Shown: positions 1 through 7,961 of the stretch, piece by piece | Numbering within the stretch: the first letter of the stretch is position 1 | How the letters are laid out: every line of letters starts with the position of its first letter | Assembly: GCF_002835995.1 (NCBI RefSeq) | Contig: NZ_PJBZ01000069.1 | Coordinates: forward strand, 58,043 to 122,042 | Direction of reading: 5' to 3' | Origin: Psychromonas sp. Urea-02u-13 | GTDB taxonomy: Bacteria > Pseudomonadota > Gammaproteobacteria > Enterobacterales > Psychromonadaceae | Length of the DNA stretch: 64,000 nucleotides | Translations under genes and position numbers: made by a program | The notes under the pieces: generated by a model | Told to the model about the DNA's origin: nothing | Seen by the model: only the letters and a program-made list of their open reading frames with translations | The model's database searches: none

Positions 1-1
1 C

Positions 2-2464
2 GGTGCTTCTGCGGTAAACGCATACCTAATCGAAGAAATGGTTGTTGATCTACAAGCGAAGAAACGTCTACCTGCTGATAAAACAGTGGCAGAGTTATTT
101 GCGACTTACAAAGGTGCTATCGACGCGGGTCTATTGAAGATCTTCTCGAAAATGGGTATCTCGACTATTCAGTCGTACCAAGGTGCACAAATCTTTGAAG
201 CGCTGGGCGTAAGTAAAAAAGTAGTTGATGCTTACTTCACCGGTACTGTGACACGTATTCAAGGTCTATCGATTGATGATATCGCTGCTGAAGCGACTAT
301 TCGTCATCGTTACGCTTACCCATTACGCGAAGTACCAGTAACACGTTTAGATGTTGGTGGTGTTTACCAGTGGAAACAACGTGGTGAAAAACATCTTTGG
401 AACCCTAAGACGATCTCTTTATTACAAGAGTCGACGCGTAACAAAAATTACGCGCAGTTCAAAGAATACGCAAATGAAGTTGATGCACAGGGTGAAAACG
501 CGGCAACACTACGTAGTCAGTTTGAATTTGTACCAAAAGCATCGGGTCCAATCTCAATTGATGATGTAGAGCCAGCTGAAAAAATATTAAAACGTTTTGC
601 AACGGGTGCAATGTCATTCGGTTCTATCTCGCACGAAGCTCACTCAACGCTTGCTATTGCGATGAACCGCATCGGCGCAAAATCAAACTCTGGTGAAGGT
701 GGTGAAGATCCAGCTCGTTTCTTACCAAAAGAAAACGGTGACTGGGAACGCTCTGCAATCAAACAGGTTGCATCAGGTCGTTTCGGTGTAACGTCATACT
801 ACCTAACTAACGCAGCTGAAATCCAAATCAAAATGGCTCAAGGCGCGAAACCAGGTGAAGGTGGTCAATTACCAGGTCACAAAGTTGATGACTGGATTGG
901 TCGTACACGTCACTCTACTCCTGGCGTAGGTCTGATTTCACCGCCACCGCATCATGATATTTACTCAATCGAAGATTTAGCACAGCTAATCTACGATCTG
1001 AAAAACGCGAATCGCGCTGGCCGTGTTAACGTTAAATTAGTATCAGAAGCGGGTGTAGGTACAATCGCATCAGGTGTTGCTAAAGCAAAAGCTGACGTTA
1101 TCTTAATCGCTGGTTTTGACGGCGGTACAGGTGCATCACCTTTATCTTCAATTCGTCATGCGGGTTTACCGTGGGAATTAGGTCTAGCTGAAGCTCACCA
1201 AACGCTAATGAAAAACGGTCTACGTAATCGTATCGTTTTACAAGCTGATGGTCAGATGAAAACACCACGTGATTTAACTATCGCAGCACTTCTTGGTTCT
1301 GAAGAGTGGGGCGTAGCAACAGCCGCACTTATTGTTGAAGGCTGTATCATGATGCGTAAGTGTCATTTGAATACCTGTCCTGTTGGTATCGCAACACAAA
1401 ACAAAACATTACGTGAACGTTTTGACGGTCGTGTTGATGATGTTGTTACCTTCTTTGGTTACATGGTTCAAGGCATGCGTGAAAACATGGCGATGTTAGG
1501 TTATGCAACAATCACTGAAATGGTTGGTCAAACGCAAAATCTAAAAGTACGTGAAGATATCAAGCACTGGAAATACAAAAATCTAGACTTGAGCACCATC
1601 TTATTCAAGCAACAAGGTAAAGCGGAAGACGGTATGTTTAACCAAACAACCCAAAACCATAACCTTGAAGCTGTATTAGATAGACAGCTTATCGAGCTTG
1701 CTAAACCTGCACTTGAAAACGGTGAAGCGGTATCGGGCGAGTTCCCTATCCTAAATACTGACCGTTCTTGTGGCACCATGCTTTCTAACGAAATCTCTAA
1801 GGTGTACAACGACGATGGTTTACCACAACCGATGAAAGTTAAATTCACCGGTTCTGCGGGTCAATCATTTGGTTGTTTCCTTGCAAAAGGTGTTGAATTT
1901 ACGGTTGAAGGTGACGCGAACGATTACTGGGGTAAAGGTTTATCTGGCGGTCAAATCGTCGTTTACCCTCATCGTAATTCAGACATCGTTGCTAAAGACA
2001 ATATCATTGTGGGTAACGTATGTTTCTACGGTGCAACGTCTGGTGAGTCTTACATTAATGGTATGGCTGGCGAACGTTTCTGTGTACGTAACTCGGGCGC
2101 AGAAGTGGTTGTAGAAGGTCTTGGTGATCACGGTTGTGAATATATGACTGGCGGCATCATGATTAACTTAGGTACGACGGGTCGTAACTTTGCTGCCGGT
2201 ATGAGTGGCGGTGTTGCTTACATTTGGGACGAAGATGATTCTTTTGAAGCAAGCTGTAACATGGAACTTGTTGACCTAGATCCTCTTACTCAAACGGATA
2301 GAGACATTATTGTTGCCAAGGTAACAAAACACTTTGAGCTAACTGAATCTAACCTTGCCGCTGCATTCCTTGTGGATGTTAATGCGAGTTTAGCGAAAAT
2401 GGTTAAAGTAATGCCGCGCGATTATAAAGCGGTATTAGCGGCACGTGTGAAAGGAGCAGCATAA
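2..2464 (+). CDS. gltB: Glutamate synthase (NADPH) large subunit, 3' part
   Basis: This is the C-terminal part (about 820 residues) of the large subunit of glutamate synthase, which makes glutamate from 2-oxoglutarate and glutamine-derived ammonia. The start lies upstream of the window, because the frame is open from base 2. The FMN synthase domain is visible (GEGGEDPARF, then AGFDGGTGASPLSS), followed by the 3Fe-4S cysteines in CIMMRKCHLNTCPVGIATQ and the glycine-rich beta-helix C-terminal domain (GSAGQSFGCF to TTGRNFAAGMSGG). The N-terminal amidotransferase domain is outside the window. The stop TAA overlaps the gltD ATG by one base, so the two are translationally coupled in a gltBD operon. 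Identity is certain. Confidence 0.97.
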   Translation, partial: GASAVNAYLIEEMVVDLQAKKRLPADKTVAELFATYKGAIDAGLLKIFSKMGISTIQSYQGAQIFEALGVSKKVVDAYFTGTVTRIQGLSIDDIAAEATIRHRYAYPLREVPVTRLDVGGVYQWKQRGEKHLWNPKTISLLQESTRNKNYAQFKEYANEVDAQGENAATLRSQFEFVPKASGPISIDDVEPAEKILKRFATGAMSFGSISHEAHSTLAIAMNRIGAKSNSGEGGEDPARFLPKENGDWERSAIKQVASGRFGVTSYYLTNAAEIQIKMAQGAKPGEGGQLPGHKVDDWIGRTRHSTPGVGLISPPPHHDIYSIEDLAQLIYDLKNANRAGRVNVKLVSEAGVGTIASGVAKAKADVILIAGFDGGTGASPLSSIRHAGLPWELGLAEAHQTLMKNGLRNRIVLQADGQMKTPRDLTIAALLGSEEWGVATAALIVEGCIMMRKCHLNTCPVGIATQNKTLRERFDGRVDDVVTFFGYMVQGMRENMAMLGYATITEMVGQTQNLKVREDIKHWKYKNLDLSTILFKQQGKAEDGMFNQTTQNHNLEAVLDRQLIELAKPALENGEAVSGEFPILNTDRSCGTMLSNEISKVYNDDGLPQPMKVKFTGSAGQSFGCFLAKGVEFTVEGDANDYWGKGLSGGQIVVYPHRNSDIVAKDNIIVGNVCFYGATSGESYINGMAGERFCVRNSGAEVVVEGLGDHGCEYMTGGIMINLGTTGRNFAAGMSGGVAYIWDEDDSFEASCNMELVDLDPLTQTDRDIIVAKVTKHFELTESNLAAAFLVDVNASLAKMVKVMPRDYKAVLAARVKGAA

Positions 2465-3933
2465 TGGGGAAGCCTACTGGATTTTTAGAATTAGGTCGTG
2501 AATTGCCAGGTAAATTACCGGTTGAAGAGCGTCTAAAAGATAATAAAGAATTCGTACAAATGGACGAGTTTGGTAAGAAAATTAATGACCAAGCTTCACG
2601 TTGTATGGACTGTGGTGTGCCTTTTTGTCACAACGGCTGTCCAATTGGTAACATTATTCCTGAATTCAATGATGCGGTTTACCGCGACAGCTGGCAGGAA
2701 GCTTGGGAAATTCTAAGCTCGACTAACAACTTCCCAGAATTTACGGGTCGTGTTTGTCCTGCTCCTTGTGAGAGTTCATGTGTACTAGGTATTAACCAAG
2801 ATCCAATTACTATCTGTAACATCGAGAAAAACATCGTTGAAACAGCATACAAAAATGGCTACGTTAAACCAAAAATTCCAACTGCTCGTACTGGTAAAAC
2901 AGTGGCGATCATCGGCTCAGGACCTGCGGGTCTTGCTGCTGCTGAGCAATTAAACTCTGCGGGTCATACCGTCACAGTTTATGAACGCGACGAGAAAGTG
3001 GGCGGTTTATTACGCTTTGGTATCCCAGACTTTAAACTAGGCATGGATGTTATCGATCGTAAAATCGCGGTAATGGAAGCGGCTGGTATCAAGATGGTTG
3101 TTAATGCACACATTGGTGTTGATTTTGACGCAAGTGAGCTACGCAAGCAGTTTGATGTTGTGGTCTTAACGGGTGGCTCTACAGTACCTCGTGATTTACC
3201 AATCCCAGGTCGTGATTTAAAAGGTGTTCATTTTGCAATGGAATTCCTAGGTCAAAATAACCGTCGTGCAAACGATATGGATTTAAAGACTGAAGAAATT
3301 CACGCTGCTGACGATCACGTTTTAGTTATCGGTGGTGGTGATACGGGTTCTGACTGTGTGGGTACTTCTAACCGTCACGGTGCAGCTTCTGTATTACAAG
3401 TAGAAATCATGCCTGTACCGCCTGAACAGCGTACACAAAATATGCCTTGGCCTTCGTACCCAATGATTCTTAAAACCACGACTTCTCATGAAGAAGGCGC
3501 AGATCGTAAATGGTCTATTCTAACTAAAGAGTTTATTGGTGATGAAAACGGCAACGTTAAAGAATTAATCATTGCTGATATCGAATGGGAAAAAGCAGAA
3601 CCGGGCCAACGTCCGAACTTCAAAGAAATTGAAGGTTCTGTAAGAAGTGTTCCTTGTACTAAAGCATTCTTGGCAATGGGTTTCTTACACCCAGAACCAA
3701 CAGGTGTTTTAGCACAACTAGAAATCGGTTTGGATGAGCGCGGTAACGTTAAAACTAACGATTACCAAACAACGCAAGCGGGTATTTTTGCTGCTGGTGA
3801 TATGCGTACAGGTCAGTCTCTGATCGTTCGTTGTATCAATGAAGGCCGTGAAGCGTCTCGTGCTGTTGATGCTTACCTAATGGGTAACTCAAACTTAGAA
3901 GCAATGGCTGACTCGCTAATGCTATCTAACTAA
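2464..3933 (+). CDS. gltD: Glutamate synthase (NADPH) small subunit
   Basis: The 489-residue beta subunit carries electrons from NADPH to the large subunit. The N-terminal cysteine sets for Fe-S clusters are visible (CMDCGVPFCHNGC near residue 47 and CPAPCESSC near residue 98). An FAD-binding GSGPAGLAAAEQL follows near residue 151, an NADPH-binding GGGDTGSDC near residue 290, and the C-terminal FAD motif AAGDMRTGQSL. Length fits the family. It starts inside the gltB stop codon (TAATG). The stop codon lies in the first unit of a 101-bp tandem duplication, so the 3' untranslated region is doubled. Confidence 0.97.
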   Translation: MGKPTGFLELGRELPGKLPVEERLKDNKEFVQMDEFGKKINDQASRCMDCGVPFCHNGCPIGNIIPEFNDAVYRDSWQEAWEILSSTNNFPEFTGRVCPAPCESSCVLGINQDPITICNIEKNIVETAYKNGYVKPKIPTARTGKTVAIIGSGPAGLAAAEQLNSAGHTVTVYERDEKVGGLLRFGIPDFKLGMDVIDRKIAVMEAAGIKMVVNAHIGVDFDASELRKQFDVVVLTGGSTVPRDLPIPGRDLKGVHFAMEFLGQNNRRANDMDLKTEEIHAADDHVLVIGGGDTGSDCVGTSNRHGAASVLQVEIMPVPPEQRTQNMPWPSYPMILKTTTSHEEGADRKWSILTKEFIGDENGNVKELIIADIEWEKAEPGQRPNFKEIEGSVRSVPCTKAFLAMGFLHPEPTGVLAQLEIGLDERGNVKTNDYQTTQAGIFAAGDMRTGQSLIVRCINEGREASRAVDAYLMGNSNLEAMADSLMLSN

Positions 3934-4136
3934 GGATCGGCTTCAAAATTACTTGCGCTTTTGTTTTCAAAATAGCCAGTCACTTAAGACTTTTTGGAAG
4001 CAATTTAGCGCAAGTTATTGTGTAACGATACTAAGGATCGGCTTCAAAATTACTTGCGCTTTTGTTTTCAAAATAGCCAGTCACTTAAGACTTTTTGGAA
4101 GCAATTTAGCGCAAGTTATTGTGTAACGATACTAAG
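3929..4136 (+). repeat. Perfect 101-bp tandem duplication, two copies
   Basis: Bases 3929-4029 are repeated without visible change at 4030-4130, and the match continues about 6 bases further. The first copy contains the gltD stop codon. Each copy holds the arms ACTTGCGCT and AGCGCAAGT (3951-3959/4007-4015 and 4052-4060/4108-4116), so each could form a long hairpin in the gltBD transcript. The perfect identity suggests a recent duplication. Confidence 0.95.
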
Positions 4137-4166
4137 TTATTTACGGACTTTAGTTCGTTAAATAAC
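4136..4166 (+). other. Hairpin GTTATTTA/TAAATAAC downstream of gltD
   Basis: The 8-base arms GTTATTTA (4136-4143) and TAAATAAC (4159-4166) surround a 15-base loop. No T-run follows. It lies directly before the intrinsic terminator and may be a 3'-end stabilising structure. That role is inference. Confidence 0.5.
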
Positions 4167-4170
4167 GACT

Positions 4171-4211
4171 AAAAAAGCCCCTGTTTATTCATTTAAGCAG
4201 GGGCTTTTTTT
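4171..4211 (+). terminator. Intrinsic terminator of gltBD
   Basis: A strong GC-rich stem (AAAAGCCCCTG ... CAGGGGCTTTT) with a 14-base loop is flanked by A and T runs. It is a Rho-independent terminator that could work in both directions. It closes the gltBD operon. Confidence 0.9.
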
Positions 4212-4424
4212 ATCGCTTAAGAAAATGATATTAAGCGTTCAGGTGAAAAATCGTTTAATAAATAAAACTTAAACTAAACATCTTCACAAATATAAATAGG
4301 AGTAAATGTCACTAGATTGTTTTGTTTTTATCACGTTTTCTACTCAGCCTGAGTCACATTGCATTATTTTGCCATTCCCTGTAAATTAGCGCCCATAGCT
4401 CAATGATTAGTTAGTTAAATACAC

Positions 4425-4460
4425 AAGCCTCTTCCCAAACGGGAGAGGCTTTTCAATTTT
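4425..4460 (+). terminator. Terminator-like hairpin in the nhaC-family leader
   Basis: AAGCCTCTTCCC pairs with GGGAGAGGCTT around an AAAC loop with one bulge, and is followed by TTTTCAATTTT. It ends about 14 bases before the ATG of the antiporter gene, between the probable promoter and the ribosome-binding site AAAGGG (4461-4466). A terminator in this place suggests attenuation, but no antiterminator or known riboswitch fold was recognised upstream. The rest of 4212-4424 is AT-rich with no gene. TTGCAT/TAAATT near 4354-4390 is a weak promoter candidate. Confidence 0.55.
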
Positions 4461-4473
4461 AAAGGGAAAAATA

Positions 4474-6036
4474 ATGTTAATCGATTTTGCAACGTCACCG
4501 TTGTCGATTTTACCTGCTGTTATTGCATTAGGTTTGGCTATTATCACACGCCGTGTTTTAGTATCGCTGGGTGTTGGTATTGTACTGGGAGCATTGTTAC
4601 TTTCTAACTTTGCCCCTATTGAAGCACTCACTTATGTTGCAACCACAGTTAAAGGTGTCGTAATAGAAGATGGCGGTATTAATACTTGGAACATGAGTAT
4701 TGTTGCCTTCCTATTATTACTCGGCATGATGACCGCATTATTGACGCTTTCAGGCGGTACGCGTGCATTTGCTAACTGGGCACTTGAGCATATTAAAGAT
4801 AAACGTGGCGCTTCGCTACTGGCTGCCTTCTTAGGTGTGTTTATCTTTATCGATGATTACTTTAATAGTTTAGCGGTAGGTTCAATTTCACGTCCTGTGA
4901 CTGACCGATTTAACGTTTCCCGCGCAAAACTCGCTTACATACTAGATTCGACAGCTGCACCTATGTGTATCTTGATGCCCGTTTCTAGTTGGGGCGCTTA
5001 TATCATGACGATTATCGGTGGTATTTTAGTTAGCCACGGTATGACTGATTACTCACCTCTTGGTGCTTATATGGCGCTGATACCAATGAACTTTTATGCA
5101 TTGTTCAGTTTATTAATGGTATTTGCTGTTATCTACTTCAAACTCGATATTGGTGCGATGAAACACCATGAACAAGAAGCTGAAAAACGTGGTGCTGAGC
5201 ACGCGGGTGATAACAACGCGGCTAACTTAAAAGACGAACTAGGTATACATGAAAGCGAACTGGGTAAAGTTTCTGACTTAATCTACCCGATTTTAGCGCT
5301 GATTGGTGCAACCTTATTCTTCATGATGTACACAGGTAATCAAGCGCTTGCTAAAAGTGATTTAGCCTTTTCTGTATTAGGTGCTTTTGAGAATACTGAT
5401 GTAGGTGCATCATTGGTTTATGGTGGACTTGTTGGTCTTTTATTAAGCTTAACAACTACTTTTAAGCAAAAACTACCGTTAAAAGAAATTGGTTATGCCC
5501 TATGGGTGGGTGCTAAATCAATGTTTGGCGCGATTATCATTCTGTTCTTTGCTTGGTCTATCGGCTCTGTCATTGGTGATATGAAAACTGGCGCTTACTT
5601 ATCAAGCCTAGTACAAGGTAATATCGGTTTACATTGGTTACCGGTTATCCTGTTTGTTTTATCTGGCGCAATGGCGTTTTCAACGGGTACTTCATGGGGT
5701 ACGTTTGGCATCATGTTACCGATTGCAGGCGACATGGCGGGTGCAACAGATTTAGCGCTAATGTTACCGATGTTAAGTGCAGTATTAGCGGGCTCTGTAT
5801 TTGGTGATCACTGTTCACCTATCTCAGATACCACCATACTTTCTTCAACAGGTGCGCGTTGTAAACATATCGACCATGTTGCAACACAATTACCTTACGC
5901 GTTATCGATTGCTTTAATCTCTGCAATTGGTTTTGTTGTATTAGGTTTTACTAGTTCATTACTCGCATCACTGGCTGTTTGTGCTTTAGCCTTTGCAATT
6001 ACGATTGTGATTATGAAACAGTTCTCGAAACGATAA
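4474..6036 (+). CDS. NhaC-family Na+/H+ antiporter or amino-acid transporter
   Basis: This 520-residue polytopic inner-membrane protein belongs to the NhaC antiporter family. Diagnostic motifs are IFIDDYFNSLAVG (near residue 128) and GDHCSPISDTTILSSTGA (near residue 447). A hydrophilic, acidic stretch of about 50 residues (near 227-275) interrupts the membrane segments. Many members exchange Na+ for H+. In related bacteria some NhaC-like proteins carry methionine or lysine instead, and sequence alone does not settle the substrate. The gene stands alone, with a terminator-like leader hairpin and its own terminator. Confidence 0.85.
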   Translation: MLIDFATSPLSILPAVIALGLAIITRRVLVSLGVGIVLGALLLSNFAPIEALTYVATTVKGVVIEDGGINTWNMSIVAFLLLLGMMTALLTLSGGTRAFANWALEHIKDKRGASLLAAFLGVFIFIDDYFNSLAVGSISRPVTDRFNVSRAKLAYILDSTAAPMCILMPVSSWGAYIMTIIGGILVSHGMTDYSPLGAYMALIPMNFYALFSLLMVFAVIYFKLDIGAMKHHEQEAEKRGAEHAGDNNAANLKDELGIHESELGKVSDLIYPILALIGATLFFMMYTGNQALAKSDLAFSVLGAFENTDVGASLVYGGLVGLLLSLTTTFKQKLPLKEIGYALWVGAKSMFGAIIILFFAWSIGSVIGDMKTGAYLSSLVQGNIGLHWLPVILFVLSGAMAFSTGTSWGTFGIMLPIAGDMAGATDLALMLPMLSAVLAGSVFGDHCSPISDTTILSSTGARCKHIDHVATQLPYALSIALISAIGFVVLGFTSSLLASLAVCALAFAITIVIMKQFSKR

Positions 6037-6062
6037 TTTTTTCAAAAACTGATTAAATAAAA

Positions 6063-6087
6063 AACCAGCTTCGGCTGGTTTTTTTGT
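6063..6087 (+). terminator. Intrinsic terminator after the NhaC-family gene
   Basis: AACCAGC pairs with GCTGGTT around a stable TTCG tetraloop, followed by a run of T. It is a textbook Rho-independent terminator about 26 bases after the stop codon. Confidence 0.93.
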
Positions 6088-6232
6088 TTTAGCTAAGCAC
6101 TTCTATTTTACGTATTATTTGCTTAGCAACATGGTCTTGATTTGATTTCAATTTAGAGATAGATCACGTAAACTACGCGCTTATTTTTAAGCCAGTTTTT
6201 TAAGGCAACTTTTTCAAGTAACCAGGTGAATT

Positions 6233-7852
6233 ATGATACGTCTCAACCAAGTTAAACTACCTCTCGATCACAGCGAAGATGCGCTGCAGCAGTTTGTTTT
6301 CGACAAACTAAATATATCTGAGCAACAGTTGGTTGATATTCATGTGTTTAAGCGTGGCTATGATGCACGTAAACGTAATGTGATCACGCTGATTTATACC
6401 CTTGATGTTACCTTAACGGATGTTGATGAAGCGCAACTGCTTATTGATTTAGAGAAAGATCAAAACGTGCGCATCTCGCCTGATACCGATTACAAATATG
6501 TTGCTAAAGCACCCGCTGATTTAAGCGAACGTCCGATTGTTATTGGCATGGGACCTTGTGGTCTGTTCACTGGGTTGATTCTTGCTCAAATGGGCTTTAA
6601 TCCCATTATTTTAGAACGTGGTAAATCGGTGCATGAACGTGCAAAAGATACCTTCCGTTTTTGGCGTACCAGCGAATTAAATACTGAATCAAATGTACAA
6701 TTTGGTGAAGGTGGCGCGGGCACATTCTCCGACGGTAAATTATATAGCCAAGTGAAAGATCCAGGTTTTCTTGGACTTAAAGTAAAACAAGAATTTGTTG
6801 CCGCTGGCGCACCTGCTGAAATTATCTACGTGAGTAAACCACACATTGGTACTTACAAGTTAGTGACTATGGTTGAGAAAATGCGCCGTAACATTATCGC
6901 GCTCGGTGGTGAAATTCGCTTTGAAACTCGCGTAGAAGAGATCAACATCGAAGGTGAGGGTGAAAACAGACAGGTTACCGGTGTTACATTAAACGGCGGT
7001 GAAGTGCTTCATTCTAAACACGTGACATTAGCAATCGGTCATAGTGCCCGTGATACCGTGAAAATGTTGCATGATAAAGGCGTACATCTTGATGCACAGT
7101 CTTTCTCAATTGGTTTCCGTATTGAGCACAAACAGGAGATGATCGATAAATGCCGCTTTGGTATTAATGCCGGTCATCCTATTTTAGGCGCTGCGGATTA
7201 CAAATTAGTTCACCATTGTAAAAATGGCCGTAGTGTTTACAGTTTCTGTATGTGTCCGGGTGGTGTAGTGGTTGCTGCAACCTCTGAAGAACATGCGGTT
7301 GTAACAAACGGTATGAGCCAATATTCACGTAGTGAGCGTAATGCAAACAGTGCAATCGTGGTTGGTATTAGCCCAAGTGATTTTGATAACGATCCATTGC
7401 AAGGCATTGCCTTACAAAGAAAACTTGAGCGTCATGCTTATGTGATGGGTGGCAGTAATTATGATGCGCCTGCACAAATGGTAGGTGATTTCTTGAATGC
7501 AGGAAGTGGTAAACCGTTTGAAAATGTTGAGCCGTCTTACAAGCCAAATGTAAAAATGACAGACTTAACACCGGCATTACCGGGATTTGCGATTGATGCA
7601 ATCCGTGAAGCGATCCCTGCTTTTGCGAAGAAAATCCGTGGATTTGATAGTGCAGATGCAATGTTAACAGGCGTTGAAACGCGTACCTCTTCTCCTGTGC
7701 AAATTAAACGTGGTAGTGATTTACAAAGTATTAATACTAAAGGTTTATACCCAGCTGGCGAAGGCGCTGGTTATGCGGGTGGTATTTTATCTGCGGGTAT
7801 TGATGGTATTAAAATCGCAGAAGCCGTTGCCTTGGATATGCTAGAAAGCTAA
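6233..7852 (+). CDS. FAD-dependent dehydrogenase of the COG2509 type
   Basis: The protein has 539 residues and an N-terminal domain of about 95 residues typical of this family. An FAD-binding dinucleotide fold follows (VIGMGPCGLFTGL near residue 102, then LERG). GEGGAGTFSDGKL near residue 160 and the C-terminal PAGEGAGYAGGILSAGIDG support the flavoprotein assignment. Homologues are widespread and their substrate is unknown to me. The start is supported by AGGTGA 5 bases before the ATG. The gene appears monocistronic. Confidence 0.85.
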   Translation: MIRLNQVKLPLDHSEDALQQFVFDKLNISEQQLVDIHVFKRGYDARKRNVITLIYTLDVTLTDVDEAQLLIDLEKDQNVRISPDTDYKYVAKAPADLSERPIVIGMGPCGLFTGLILAQMGFNPIILERGKSVHERAKDTFRFWRTSELNTESNVQFGEGGAGTFSDGKLYSQVKDPGFLGLKVKQEFVAAGAPAEIIYVSKPHIGTYKLVTMVEKMRRNIIALGGEIRFETRVEEINIEGEGENRQVTGVTLNGGEVLHSKHVTLAIGHSARDTVKMLHDKGVHLDAQSFSIGFRIEHKQEMIDKCRFGINAGHPILGAADYKLVHHCKNGRSVYSFCMCPGGVVVAATSEEHAVVTNGMSQYSRSERNANSAIVVGISPSDFDNDPLQGIALQRKLERHAYVMGGSNYDAPAQMVGDFLNAGSGKPFENVEPSYKPNVKMTDLTPALPGFAIDAIREAIPAFAKKIRGFDSADAMLTGVETRTSSPVQIKRGSDLQSINTKGLYPAGEGAGYAGGILSAGIDGIKIAEAVALDMLES

Positions 7853-7858
7853 AGGCTC

Positions 7859-7958
7859 TTAGTTGTTAGTTATTAGCTCTTAATTGTTAGCTATTAGCTA
7901 TTAGCTGTTAGCTTTCTGCCTTTAGCTGATAACTGACAGCGAGTAACTGATCGCTAAC
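7859..7958 (+). repeat. Low-complexity TTAGCTATTAGCTG-type repeat
   Basis: A degenerate array of short units such as TTAGCTATT, TTAGCTGTT and GATAACTGACAG fills the gap between two convergent genes. Similar units return at 11240-11470 and 13400-13700, so this is a dispersed low-complexity family in this genome. No T-run hairpin is obvious. Confidence 0.6.
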
Positions 7959-7961
7959 CTA

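Noticed and set aside
4215..4473. Lysine or SAM riboswitch ahead of the NhaC-family gene
   Set aside because: Related transporters carry such switches, but the conserved core sequences were not found. Only a terminator-like hairpin remains.
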